Shown: positions 32,321 to 44,196 of the stretch, in pieces | Layout: every line of letters begins with the position of its first letter | Numbering within the stretch: the stretch's first letter is position 1 | Source of the DNA: Hysterangium stoloniferum | Taxonomy: Eukaryota; Basidiomycota; Agaricomycetes; Hysterangiales; Hysterangiaceae | NCBI GenBank assembly: GCA_015178975.1 | Contig: WHVD01000036.1 | Span: 558,001 to 622,000, forward strand | Length of the DNA: 64,000 nt | Reading direction: 5' to 3' | The notes under the pieces: model-generated | The model's input: only the letters and a program-made list of their open reading frames with translations | Told to the model about the DNA's origin: nothing | Database searches by the model: none | Made by a program: the position numbers and the translations under genes

Positions 32321-33331
32321 TGAGAAGTATACTCAAAATCCTTTGAAACACAATAGAAAATCTCCACATGGAATAAGATCTGAGGTAGACCCCTAAGCCT
32401 ATGTCACCACTACATCACCACATCAGATTTTTAATTTTTTCATTAGATTTTAAAGGATTTTTCGATTACTTTTAAAAAGAGGGATTGGGGGAATTAGGTT
32501 TAGTTGAAATTTCTTTTGAAAAGAGGATTTGTGGGAAATAGTTTTAAATATTGAAATAATATTTTAGGGATTTTCAGTTATTCTTACATACATATTCAAC
32601 TAATTTCTCCACTACCTCATTATCTATATTTACTATGAAATAATTTATAGTAAAATTTTGTATATTCAATGAATTGTGACTATCCTCCTGCATTAATTTT
32701 TAAAAATATTTTGAACAATATAAAATTTATATCACATTATCACCACCATATAAACTTAAGTTTTTTTAAGTTATGTAAAATATTTTTACCTTCTTCTCTA
32801 TTTTCATAGTCCTTACAACCCTTTCTTTTATTACCTTAACCTTTTATTTTACTTGGATCAGGTGGTTTTCCAATTTTTATTATACTAAGGTAGATTTTTT
32901 TGGCAAATAATTGCATCATTTCTGTAATTTTTGAATTATAGGGATTGTATCTCAAAATACTCATAGTCAGTTATTGAATACATGTACTTTCATTTTACGT
33001 CATGTAATATCTTTATTATATTGTATCAAAATATTCCACTTTTTTCTGAAATTGTATTAACAATTATATAAACTTTTAAAATTTGCAGCCAAATGCTAAT
33101 GACAGTCAGAAATAACAAACACAGAAATAAGAAAGTAGTCCTTTCCACCATCCAGAAGATGTTGGAACTTCTTCAACTCTTTCTTCATATTCATCTGAAG
33201 GATATAAACACCTCAAAAGTGAATTTATCTACAATAGCCATGTTATGGTGAGTAAAGGCTGGATTGTACATCTGGATCATATTATTATACGACCTCAGAG
33301 GGATTGGTTCAAGGCCTAAAAACTTGTAATG
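32321..33331. other. AT-rich gene-free stretch
   Basis: About 1 kb of low-GC sequence with no coding frame of interest. It could be the 3' part of the family F element (no PPT or LTR recognised) or old intergenic DNA. Confidence 0.5.
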
Positions 33332-34004
33332 TGTTATGACCAGAATTCCCGCCAGACTCCATCCCTGTCTATGTCTGACTCTGTCCCACGCATCAGTCAC
33401 TGGACCCCACTCGGAAAACCCGTCATCCCTCTAACTTAGCCCCATTCCCATTATAGTCAAATGACCTGTCATGATTCGGACTCTGCTCCCACTCCATTCC
33501 TGTTATGGTTTTATAACCTGTCACAGTTTGGACTCCACTCCATTCCATCCCGTTCCTAACACCAAGTTTGGTATCTCTTTTTATATTTGTTAGTTTCATT
33601 TTCATTATTACTGGATTTGGTATGTTATTCATTCCACAGTCTATATAGTCTGGCAGATGTTGTACATACAATCCAGTCAGAAAATCAGCTTAGATTCTCC
33701 CCAGTAATCTTAGTACATTTTCCACTCTAAATTTCTCTTTGAATCACACCTCTCTTACTAGTTGGAGCCCACAGGCTCCGACACATCTATCACTCGACCT
33801 CTGACTTATCTATCTCGACTCCCTGACCTCTCAACCCATGAGCTCTCAACCCACAAACTCTGCCCATACTCCCTGTGATTCCCGTCTGCCCATTTGAAAT
33901 TGGACAAGATGATCTCACAAGGGTGCAGCCTATAAGCTGAAGCCAAGTCCTACTGGATTTCCCACGGGTTTCTCTGGAAACCCTCCATGTACATACCCTT
34001 AACA
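33332..34004 (+). repeat. Solo LTR family A with TAATG target duplication
   Basis: 673 bp, TGTTATGACC...CCCTTAACA, flanked by TAATG (33327-33331 and 34005-34009). Internal deletion after GACTCC relative to 59419-60171. Core box at about 33931-33950; hairpin GGAGCC-CACA-GGCTCC near 33763. Confidence 0.9.
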
Positions 34005-34069
34005 TAATGTCCCATTTCAGATAAGAATGGAAAGTCAATCTCATCTTGAAATTTGTATGGGGGACTTAG

Positions 34070-34472
34070 TGTGAAGAGTGGTAGAAGTTCTGACTGTTCT
34101 ATATATGAAGAAATGAGTAGATGGGAAGAATAATGATTCAAGTGGAGGCCTCAACTGCTATAGTTCGAGGTCTGAAGTGTTAGATAGCTCAGATAATGCT
34201 ACCTATGTGGTAGCTGACACGTTACCCTTCTCACCGCTCGCTGTAGACCTAGTTTATGTCTTACCAGTGGTGGTGCTTGGGTAAAAGTGTGTCTGAGTTC
34301 TATTTGGTGCCGAGTGCACCCACAAGTATAGACAGAGCTTCGAACTAATGAAATGGTGCAATATTCGAAGAATATAAAGGATAGAAAAATATGAATAAAA
34401 TGTGTAAAATATAAATAAAATAAAAGGAGTGTTTTACCACAATGAAACTGTGGTAAAAGCATACTCCTCACA
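34070..34472 (+). repeat. Solo LTR family C with CTTAG target duplication
   Basis: 403 bp, TGTGAAGAGT...CTCCTCACA, flanked by CTTAG (34065-34069 and 34473-34477). Near its 3' end, TTTACCACA...TGTGGTAAA forms a hairpin. Confidence 0.92.
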
Positions 34473-34768
34473 CTTAGTCCCAAATCATCATAATTGATAT
34501 AGTACATTTTTTTCCTTAGAACCATCAATTGGCATTTGATGACATTTTTTGGAATGCAAGGATTTGGCCTCCTAGTTCTGGTAATAGTTACTATTTTGTT
34601 GGGGACATAAGAGTTATAATAAGCAGTGTGTTGAATAAGAAGCAAAGTTGAAGAGGTGGACATATTGATTTGGAAAGATTGTGAGAGGTATTGTGCCTAG
34701 TTGTGGTAGGGTTTTTGGTACTGAAATAGGATGAGTAGTACACAAATGAAATCTCTGGACTGTGCTGC

Positions 34769-35128
34769 ATGTTTCTATTCACATCAAAGTCAGCACTCTG
34801 TAAAGATAATTCAGATGGAGTCATATTTGTAAAGATGAAATTGGAAAAGTATATAGACAAACTAGATTGTATTGCTTTAGATGGGGGATATCTCTTACAC
34901 CTTACAAAGGTAACAAGTAATACAGAATTAGATATGATTAACTTCTGCATACCGATACATAAATCAAAAGGTATAGAATTGTCAAAGGAAGAGAGTACCT
35001 TTAACAAAATGTTTGGTAGTTTCAGGTCTAAGATTGAAGCTACTTTTGGAGAGTTGGCTACCACATTTAAGAAGCTCAGTAATGAAGGAGGTGTTAGAGT
35101 TTCTGATGATAAGGGAGGGTGTTTATAA
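34769..35128 (+). pseudogene. DDE_Tnp_4-like transposase, C-terminal remnant
   Basis: 119-codon frame matching the minus-strand remnant at 2164-2619 in its first 40 residues, then continuing DCIALDGGYLLHL...PIHKSKGIELSKEE, FNKMFGSFRSKIEATFGEL. The closing pattern (N/FN...R-K-E-FG-L) is characteristic of the last catalytic region of DDE_Tnp_4 / PIF-Harbinger transposases. Sequence upstream to 34473 is related to the same element but has stops. No terminal repeats were found. Confidence 0.5.
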
Positions 35129-35284
35129 TTACTATAATCTCAAATATTTACTAATAAAAGTCTAATTTTTACAAATTACAAAACTCCATCTTTAAATAGT
35201 GATATCTATTCTGAAACAATTATATCATCAAAAAACAACCATCAGAAATAGTTCTCCATATTAGAAGATTAACTCTCAAGTTTT

Positions 35285-35545
35285 CCAACTCAAAATTCCC
35301 CCAGAGTACCAAATGCACCCTGTTATTAATTGGAGCCATCTTAAGAAGTACCATTTTTCCCCTGAGGAATTTGGTCAAAGAGAATTGCTTGAGAACTCTA
35401 GAGAACTGAATTCTAATGAGGAAGAATACAAAGTTGAAGCCATTACTGGCCACAAGAAACTTTGAAATTGTCTGCTCTTCCAAATTAGATGGAAAGGCTA
35501 TGGACCGGAAGAGTATATGAGAATTTGGTATACTTGATAGTTTTC
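35285..35545 (+). pseudogene. Chromovirus integrase C-terminus with chromodomain, relic
   Basis: Plus-strand reading gives IPPEYQMHPVINWSHLKKY (the usual ...HPVFHVSLLKPY join), then EEEYKVEAITGHKK, one stop, and FQIRWKGYGPEEY, a chromodomain core. It is a different family from F. A related relic lies at 39880-40130. Confidence 0.65.
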
Positions 35546-38280
35546 AGATATCCTCCATCAGCCACCTTACATATATATGTGATTATGCAAGGTGTCAAAT
35601 TTTGGATACTTGGGTCATCAAAGAGGGAATAGGCTGCTAGCTTTAGTAACTCACCCTGGAGTAGCCAGTGCTTTGATGTGTGAAATCTCTGAGTAACTGC
35701 TCTTAAAATTATTTCTTTGTTGTTAAATATATTGCTGAGTGTATGACTACACTATCCAAATCCCTATGTCATGATAGTGCACACATAAAGAAGCTATGTG
35801 AGGCAGGATTAATACCAAACCCACTGTCAGGTGAAGATGTTCCATCAGTCACATGGACCAATGTGGGATCAGTGGACTCTGGACTGGAAGCAGTCTAAGG
35901 AACCACCATCTGTGACAGTTGCATGGACAATGATGAAAAGATATTGGAGTGCAATTCTTAGATACTCTTGTGTCTTGATATATGCAAAACTGACTACAAC
36001 TACTAACTCAAAAATATATATTGTTCTGAAAATTTGTATTAGATTGTAACCTGATCTGGGGGGCACTTCAGAACCCTCCCACTTCCTTCCCAAAAGGGAG
36101 AGGACAGGAATATGCTTACCAAATCCCAATATCAGAAGCTCAAGCCCCAGGAGGTCCCAAATCATGCCCCAAGAGTTATGTACCATGGATTCTCCAAGTG
36201 TTATTGGGCCAGAAGCAGTGAAAAAAGACACTCCTTAAGTTCTAGAATATAGAGTTGCCAGTATGAACATCTCTGCAAGGTGAAAGTCAAATCTGAGACA
36301 GTTCCTACAACCTCAACTTGCACTATTTTGCATGTTGGGGTTTAGGGATAAAATTCTCTGTCTTTAGCACTTACTGCACCCACAAGTATACCTGACACTT
36401 CAAGCTAATAATAAGTTACTCAATCCTATTCCCAACATCAACCCCTAATGTATACTCCAATATCTCATGAATGGATTTGCACTCTGATCAGAACCTGACA
36501 GAAGTCACACAGTCACTGGGCTGCCTTTCACAAACTCTCAACTCAGCCTTTCTCCCAATGACAAGCCAGTCGAGATGATATCATCAACAGGCTCTGTACA
36601 AGCCATTTTACAACTTGGAGGAATGGAGTCTGAAGCTGGGGGAGGAGTACCTGAAATATTGTGAGGATTCCTATGACATGACTCTTTGAACTGGGGAGCA
36701 CTGTAAGAGGGATTGAAATCCAGAGTGGGACGATTTGAAATGCCTGGAGAACACCACGCGCCAGGTGTCCGGTGACAAACGCAACATCCAGTCATTACTA
36801 ATGGCATGGCAATAACCAAACATGGCAATAACAAAAGCTTGCCTGACAAGATGGCTTCAATGAATAATTGCTATTTATAAGCTGTATTGGGTTGACTCAC
36901 AACAAAACCATGGGAATGTTCCAGTCTCAGTCTTAACTCTATGCGCATCACAACTTTCATGCGTTCTTGGAGCTTCAAAACAAACAATGGGAGAGTGTAT
37001 ATATCATCAAGTGACTCAGAAAGGTATAATAAGACACTAGTGGGCACTCTTCATCCTTGAAGAAGACTATTAGTACACACCACAGAGACAATGCAAGTAA
37101 TTATCCTATCAATCCGGATCCCGACAGTCGGTTTGTGGTACATCCCCACTCCGCACAATATTTGAGATAGATGAACTAATTTGTTTTATATTTGCTTCTA
37201 TTAAAATGTGAATGGACATGCCACGAGTGGAGGCACCCTTATCTCATTTGGATTTTCCAGATAATGCCTCCATGTGGGCTACGAACAGAACAAAGGGCAA
37301 CTTATATAATCCTGAACTACAAGTCCTATGTGAGATCATTTTATTAGACATTTTGACGTCAGGACGCTTCCATCAAAGACACCCTAAACAACAACAACTC
37401 ATAATCTTTGGAATGATACCCAATAAGGCAACATAACATTACCTCCGTGCCCACAGGTCCGAATCCTGGCCAAATGCCGGCAAGCCACTGTGAAATAGAA
37501 AATATGCTTGCACTAGTTGGAAACTTACCTGGAGGGCTTGGTTGATCGCTAATCCAAGTATCACATGTCTCTATATCCTCCAGAAATGAATGGTATGGTA
37601 GGGGTTTGTGGATTTGGGAATAATCCCTTACTCTCCAACAGTCACTGTCAGTACGCAGGATGGCACAATATCAATGTTTTTTTCGAGTATGGTTTATCAT
37701 CGCAGTAATCTGCACGTGTTAGCAGAAAGTTCGATATTCTCAAGGGAATTTTAGTTGATTGTGTGGCATTGATTTAAATCCTTATTGCCCTTGGTTTTGG
37801 GAATTGCAGAGAGTCCTAATACCATATAGGGCAAGTATCTGTATGAATGTTGTTGATCACGAAATTTGTCCCATTTTTTACAGTCAAGATCATCGATCTC
37901 AAGATAATTCCATGGGCAGGTGAGTCAGCAAAGGAAAATAACATTGTAATAATGCTATATCTCACATGTAACAAGCATGGTTATAAGGTGAAGATGTGCA
38001 AAAATTATTTAAAAATCACTGATAAGGAAAATATCATTGACTACTTTTGACAAGCATTCCTCAGTTTAGCCCTTGTCACTCCTGCCATTCATCAACCAAA
38101 GCTTCAACTATAGAATTCTTAGCCTTTGTGTGGGCCAGTAATATAAAACTATGAAGTCAACTTGAATTGTGAATTGGGGCTAAAATAATATACAAGCCTT
38201 CCTCAAACTCAATCGGCTGGGTTTAATATTCAGCAGCAATCAAGTTTCAATTTCTTGATGTCTACTTAAAGCCACCACTG
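35546..38280. other. Long gene-poor stretch with small unexplained frames
   Basis: No gene recognised in 2.7 kb. Small frames at 36559-36700 (plus, YKPFYNLEEWSLKLGEEYL) and 37212-37436 (plus, 74 codons) have protein-like wording but no partner or family. A block at 36315-36410 ending CTGACACTTCAAGCTAATA resembles 17080-17165, so it is probably a dispersed repeat. A T-arm-like CAGGTCCGAATCCTG occurs near 37455 without a foldable tRNA around it. Confidence 0.45.
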
Positions 38281-38289
38281 CACACGTCT

Positions 38290-38580
38290 TACCAGGTTGG
38301 CACGTTTGTCCGAAATAATCTTTACACTGGCAAGGAAGTGGACACTCACAAGTATTATCCACAGGAATATCACCGACAGTGGGGGAAACAGCCTAACAGC
38401 ACATTAATTAGACATCTGAGAGTCCTCGTCACATGATGTACACTATGGGGATGCATTGACAATTATTACCTTTTCGGTTCTTTACAGCCGCATGTCAAAC
38501 AATTGCACACCTTGGGAGCTGCAATAACTGGGACTACTTGGGGCACGGCACCTCTATGCAAACACTTGGAAGTTGTTAAG
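38290..38580 (-). other. Possible cysteine-rich small protein remnant
   Basis: On the minus strand, one frame reads KVCNCLTCGCKEPK (about 38520-38480) and, after a gap resembling a short intron (GTAATA...TTAG), another reads DNTCECPLPCQCKDYFGQTC (about 38365-38300). The dense CXC/CXXC spacing is reminiscent of metallothionein-like or EGF-like peptides. The two frames do not join cleanly with the visible splice sites, so this may be a pseudogene or coincidence. Confidence 0.25.
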
Positions 38581-38845
38581 AACTGAAAACTGACTAGTGT
38601 AGGTTGGCCGACAGGTGCCAATTGGAAGGACTTGGCTTCAGCTTATGTGCTGTGCCCTTGCAAATATCCATTGGGTGTCCTTAAATTTTGGATGGGTGAA
38701 GACTAGTCCTAACAAGTACTTCTCGGCGAACTACCAATTGGAACTGAAGGATAAGTCGAGTGTCGGGCCAAAGGGTTGGAAACTGAGAGTGGGCAAGCAC
38801 ACGCAAAGGCAGATAGCGGGATACTTAGTATGAGACTTCTAGAGG

Positions 38846-39270
38846 TGTAAGAGGGTATTCTGAATCGATATTCTGATTGCCTAGAAAATACTAACTAGGA
38901 GAAGAGTGGAAAACGGTATTGACAAATAAGCTTGACTAGGAACAGGAAGGTTATGATTAGTTTGGAGGCTGTGAAATAACTGAGAGCAGGATTACGAGAA
39001 AAGGAAATAGTCTGAGGGTTACAAGTATATATAGACATATGTGAAACATAGAGTAGAACGGGTCATCATAATAAAAAGGGATGTATCAGAGTTTAACCAG
39101 ATAGTACGAGTATATTTTGATGGGGGCATAAATGGAGTTTGATGACTGCAAAAGCATACATCAGCATCGGGAGACCGACAGTTTCCGATGTGATGACTTG
39201 AACGATAACTTGAATTGTCAATAGGTGGCGATAACCTCAGGGACCATCAGGTTGCAACACGGTTGTAACA
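38846..39270 (-). repeat. LTR family G, apparently solo
   Basis: 425 bp, on the minus strand TGTTACAACC...CCTCTTACA, matching 1020-1490. No target duplication (AGAGG versus GAATC) and no gag beside it. A core-box variant (GGACTTGGCTTCAGCTTATGTG) lies upstream at 38627-38648, part of another LTR scrap. Confidence 0.75.
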
Positions 39271-39879
39271 GAATCCTCTGGCATCATAATATCAGTACCC
39301 CTGATTGGAATGTCACAGCTGGCAGCATCCCACCACTTCACTTACTGCACCTTACCCTTTTGGTCATCCTCTTCCACTCCTGTCCTGACTCATTCCTGTC
39401 ACTCATTCTACATATTTGCATCATTTGATGCCTCAAGCCATTTATTATTCTTCTGTTACATTGCATTCAGTTTTATTTTGATATCTTTTTCTATTACTTG
39501 CTTCTTTTGACTAATTTATTTCTATACTTCCATAATTGACTTTTCAGGAGGCATGTCCTATGTCTTAGGAGGAGATGACTCTATAATCCCTAGGATACTC
39601 TCAGACAGTCTGATGGCTAATCAATGGATTATGGAGCTATGGAAGCATTGACAAATGGCATGAGATTCAATTGCACAAGCCTAAGAGACTCAAGCTGGAG
39701 CTTGTACCAAAAGGTGAAGACCCACAGAGGGAATATCTACAGGGGATTTCATCCTAGTTGATCCACATTCATTGCAAATGGGATAAGTCAAATAAAGCAG
39801 ATGAAAAATCATTTGAAACAAATCAGACTATTTGAGGGTTAAGAATGAGTTAATCCCCAAGTATTCTAACTCAAGATTC
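39271..39879. other. Gene-free stretch
   Basis: Low-complexity pyrimidine-rich and AT-rich sequence. No supported coding region, RNA or repeat. Confidence 0.5.
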
Positions 39880-40130
39880 TCCCCCTGAATATCAAATGCA
39901 TCAGTCATCAATTGAGATCATCTCAAGAAACACCATTTCTCTCTCCAAGAATTTGAGCAAAGAGACTGACTTGAGAATCCTAGAGAGCTGAGTGGTGATG
40001 AAGAGGAATACAAAGTTGAAGTGACTGTAGGACACCAAAAACATCAGAATTGACTATTCTTTCGAATTTGATGGAAAGACTATGGGCCTGAGGAAGATTT
40101 GTGGTTGAATACTGTCAACCTTTGGAATCC
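39880..40130 (+). pseudogene. Chromovirus chromodomain relic
   Basis: Reads, with stops, HLKKHHFSLQEFEQ, then ENPRELSGDEEEYKVE, HQKHQN and WKDYGPEED, parallel to 35285-35545. It is a second decayed copy of the same chromovirus family. Confidence 0.55.
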
Positions 40131-40940
40131 CTCAGCACTCTTGAAAGCATCAAAGTCACTTGATGGAATCTACTGGACTTGATACAATTCCTCCAATCAT
40201 TAAACAATTATTTCTTCCCCATCACAATGATACCTAATTCCCTTTCTTCCCCTTTTCATCCATAACAACTTGGGATTCAAAGAGAGTGGCATGCCAAGGA
40301 CGGAGTATTGTCGAAACATGAAAGGTGAGTATTAAGGAAGATAGAGGGAGTGAGAATCCCCACCTCACCAGAAGGACTGAAATGGACTGATTTTGCAGAG
40401 ACTAACACTAGCAATAATGGAATGCCTTGTGACAGAATGGTTGGTAACAAGAGTCAGAAGAAAAATGAAAGGGCCACATTCTACAAATGGGAGGTCATCA
40501 GAAGTATTAAACTACAAGAGATCACCCTAATATGAGGGGATGGAAATGAGCTATGCCCAAGGCTTGTGGAATAGATTAACTGAATATTGAAAGGTTATAC
40601 CAAAGTAGAAGGTCCTAAATCAATATTTGAACTCAAAAATAATAGAATTTAAGACAATAGCTTATACCAAATGATTCAATGCCAGACAGATGAGTGGAAT
40701 GGGAGGGAAGTGGGGGAATGTGTATGAATGAGCGTAAATGAGGAGTTGGAATGGGGAGTTGGAATGTGCAGAGGCCCTCAATATGACTTAGGAAGAGCAA
40801 ACACAGTCACATAGGAAGATGTAAATCCAATGTGGACCAAAACACCTGGTGATGACCTAATCAAACCAAAATGGAAGGTAATGCAACAGTTATGTGATGA
40901 ATTATTCAGACACTACTGACAGAGATACTATACTCAGGTG
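40131..40940. other. Gene-free stretch
   Basis: No supported feature. The small frame at 40350-40535 has no family resemblance. Part may be 3' sequence of the chromovirus relic. Confidence 0.45.
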
Positions 40941-40949
40941 GACCACTCT

Positions 40950-41100
40950 CAGGATGCTGCATGAATAATGGTTGTGGAAGGATGTTTGGAGTGCCTGAAA
41001 TAATCACCTGTCATGATGGCCCAAGGCTGTGGATGATACAAATGTCTCACAAAGTACTTTGGGTGAAGGTCATAGGGCTGGTATTCATCCCTTTTACACA
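40950..41100 (+). pseudogene. Helitron PIF1-like helicase scrap
   Basis: Plus-strand GPRLWMIQMSHKVLWVKVI and GLVFIP correspond to NGTRLWLIQMTHRVLEVKII...LAFIP of the helicase at 63.6 kb. Only about 40 residues between the nucleotide-binding core and motif VI survive. Confidence 0.5.
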
Positions 41101-41417
41101 GAGGAGTGTTGTGGAGTATCTGGAAGCCCCTGTTGACATTTTGGCTGTTCGGTAATAATCTGAACATAATGACACTTGTGGGTCCTAATATATTTCGCGT
41201 TAAAACTACATAGTCCTGTATAGTAGCTTACTAATATCAACGCTTTTTGCTCACGTCCACGGTGTACCGACATATACCTCCCCCCCCTTTGCGTCAACAG
41301 ACCCCCCCGGTTCACCCCTTGTTTTGTTTAGAAGTAGTCTCTACTCAGCGTATTTGGGACCTAGCTAACATAACGCGTTGAAGCGCTCGCATTGCAAAGT
41401 TCGATATCACTATCAAG

Positions 41418-42890
41418 ATGTCCTCACTGGATATAAATGTAAATATGTTATTTTTATTTAGATATATACTGATCCATACCAGAAGCTTCCCTTCTGTGCC
41501 GCATTCGGTGGCACCATCGACATACAACCCATCCCGTCATGGATACAAACAGGAGGATGTTGATATGCAACCTCTTAACGAAGCGGTGTACAATTTACTT
41601 GGTAGGGAAGTGGTGCACGCCATGCTACTTGGATGGGGGTTTTTCAACGTTGTCAGTTATTGAGTTAATTCCACCAATCCCACTTACCCACTTACTCGCA
41701 CTTCCTAAGGTGTACGAGTTAGAGATGAGAACAGGCCCTCCTCTAGTTTTCAGAATTCAATGGAACTTCAAGGCTGATCCCATATCATCCAGTTGGGCTG
41801 TGAAGAAAATCTCACGCGAAGTAGCCATCCTTGAGCTTCTGCAACGTGTCAGTCCCCAGGTTCCAGCACCACGTGTACATGCTTCCGATTTCGCCTTAAA
41901 CAACAGTGTTGGTGCACCATTCATGATCATGAATCGACTCTACGGTGAAGGTCAATGGATGGCTTGGCCAAAACTTTCCGCGGACGAAAGAGTAAATATA
42001 ACCGCCTTGATCAATTTGAATGCGCCATTCACATCTCGACTGGCAGATCACCTTTGTAAAATCTCTCGTTACGTCCTTCGTTGGAATTTTTAACGTGTGC
42101 CTGCCTTCCATCGGTTCTCTAGAAACCCTCACCCCCGACGGTCTCCCCATCATTGGGTCTATCTTACCGCACATGACTTTGTTGCCTATAGAGCCATGCG
42201 CTACGCTAGAACAGTGATTGATCTTCCCCGTCTTCCTCATTCCCCACTAATGTCATATCCCAAGATATATCACTCTTCAATTGGATCATGCCTTCGCACA
42301 CACTCACGACCAGGCTTTATACGATTTTTCTCTTCCTGACCTTTTAGACAGAATCCGCACTTTAGGGATCAGTATGATTCCTCGACATGACCCCGCCATG
42401 CTTGTTCCTGTTTTGGTTCACATGGATTTGAATAACCAAAACATCATGGTTAAAAATGCGACCGTGTCTGGCATAGTTGACTGGGAGGTACGTTCATGAC
42501 CATGGATGTCACGCAATATCACATTAGGGGCTTATACGCACCCTAGATACATTCCTCTCTTCCTGCTTGTCTAGGGGCAAGATATCCCGATTTCATACGT
42601 TACGATGCTACTTATAACCCTAAATACGGACTTCAACCTCGTTTAATGCCGACTAAAGAGTGCTTGCCATTGAAGGACGAAGCTGCTACCTTGATAAATG
42701 TGTTTCGAGAAGTAAGCCCAGTTGTTTGAGTTTCCGCACGTTCTACGTACCTAAAGTATCCCATGTAGGCTGCTAGCGCATTATCTTCCGAATTTGTGCG
42801 GGCTCTGGACAAGGGGGCAATATTGCGTCAGTTTCTTCAACTCGTGTCATGTAGTACTATGTCCGAAAAAGGGATTCAGGCCTTGTTTAG
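41418..42890 (+). pseudogene. APH-fold phosphotransferase-like gene, multi-exon, frameshifted
   Basis: Aminoglycoside-phosphotransferase/choline-kinase-fold protein. In fungi such genes are usually small-molecule or protein kinases of unknown substrate, not resistance genes. Pieces in order: N-terminus NEAVYNLLGREVVHAML, then after a 1-nt shift DGGFSTLSVIEL (nucleotide loop); the conserved Lys/Glu region EVAILELLQRVSPQVPAPRV and GAPFMIMNRLYGE (41810-41950); the catalytic loop VLVHMDLNNQNIMV (HXDXXXXN) and metal-binding GIVDWE (42410-42487). An intron GTACGT...GTCTAG (42488-42574) leads to ARYPDFIRYDATY in a frame one base off. The next intron, GTAAGC...TGTAG (about 42710-42768), is clean, and the stop is near 42927. 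At least two single-base shifts suggest a pseudogene or sequencing errors. Confidence 0.65.
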
Positions 42891-42929
42891 GTGGGAACAG
42901 GAAACGACGCAAAGGACGGCACCATAAAA

Positions 42930-43900
42930 TGAACAAGTTCCTCGGTCTTCTTATCAGACTTGCTATGGCCTTTATTATTATCTCCTGTTCGGAGCCGCAT
43001 TCCCTCACTCACATACACCTAGCAAGCACCATTATATGAAACACTAACAGGGTGGCGAGCCAGTATTGCATCCGTTGCCAGGGTGACGTTATTAGGAACT
43101 TGCGCAGACCACAGTAGATATTATAATATATAACTTGACATGTATCTACCAGTGAACTACTGGGGGCGATATGCATTTACAGGAAGAAAGTGTTTGAAGG
43201 GATAGCAGAGCTATTACTAAAGCTATGTAAAATATATTCTGTGATATTCTGTGATATTCTAGGAAGGTCAGGGTCATCACCAACAGAGACGAGTGACCGA
43301 TATATGTGGTTGTGTTATACTGTAAGTACATTTTCATTTATTTACTCTTTGGTGTGAATTCCCGGAAACCCATGTTGCTAATCTTATTTGCTGCAGGAAC
43401 AGTTAGAATCTTGGTATTGAGGTCCCGTTCGGCAACGTGATGAGGATTCTTCTAAGGCATGGCCTGTGCTTTCAAATAATTTCATTTAAGTGCCAACGTG
43501 AAATCACAGCAGATTTGACAAACTGTCAGTTTTTCAGTTTTTTTAAATCGTGATCGCTGAGAACAGCCACCATAGCCATGTTGTGACCACGGTCGAACAT
43601 CTTATCCCCAGATACATTCTTTTCCACCTATCATGAAAGATGACGAGAATTCCAGACCATGGTCTGCCGGCGAAGAATCTGTGCGAGTTGCGCGAGCCTT
43701 AAAAGCCTAGTCCTGGGATGCAAGTCGGAGTGGAATCATATTTTCGGAGTAAGCGCCGCAGACGTGATTTCGTGTTGCAAGGCTGCGACTGCGTATGGGC
43801 TCGGGTAACGGATGAATGCGCAGGATTAGTACCACGTCCAGCAGCCGCCACATGCGAATGATACCCACGATACTGTGATGTTGGGTTCGGACCCGGGCTA
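42930..43900. other. Intergenic region
   Basis: No supported gene. GTGATATTCT is repeated twice in tandem near 43240-43260. From about 43650 on the sequence becomes GC-richer and begins to resemble the block at 52.3 kb. Confidence 0.45.
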
Positions 43901-44196
43901 GAATGCGGGCTCGAGCTGGGATTAGAATGTCCCAGTAACCGGCCTGAACAGCGTAACAGGAACCGGACCCGGAATAGGAATCGTCACGGGCACCGCTCTC
44001 GCCTTCACTCTTATGTTCGTGTTCGTGTTAGTGCTGCCCCGCATGCCGCTCCTCGCAGTAGTCATAGGTAACGGTCACCGACCCCACATCATGGATTGGG
44101 AATGTCTAGACCCATTATGCAGACTCCCTAGCCCCCCTAGATATATTGGGAGCTTTATACAGACTAGTAAATAGGGTCATCGCGAAAGTAATGTGT

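Noticed and set aside
37440-37485. CAGGTCCGAATCCTG, tRNA T-arm-like
   Set aside because: No D-arm, anticodon arm or pairing acceptor upstream at tRNA spacing.
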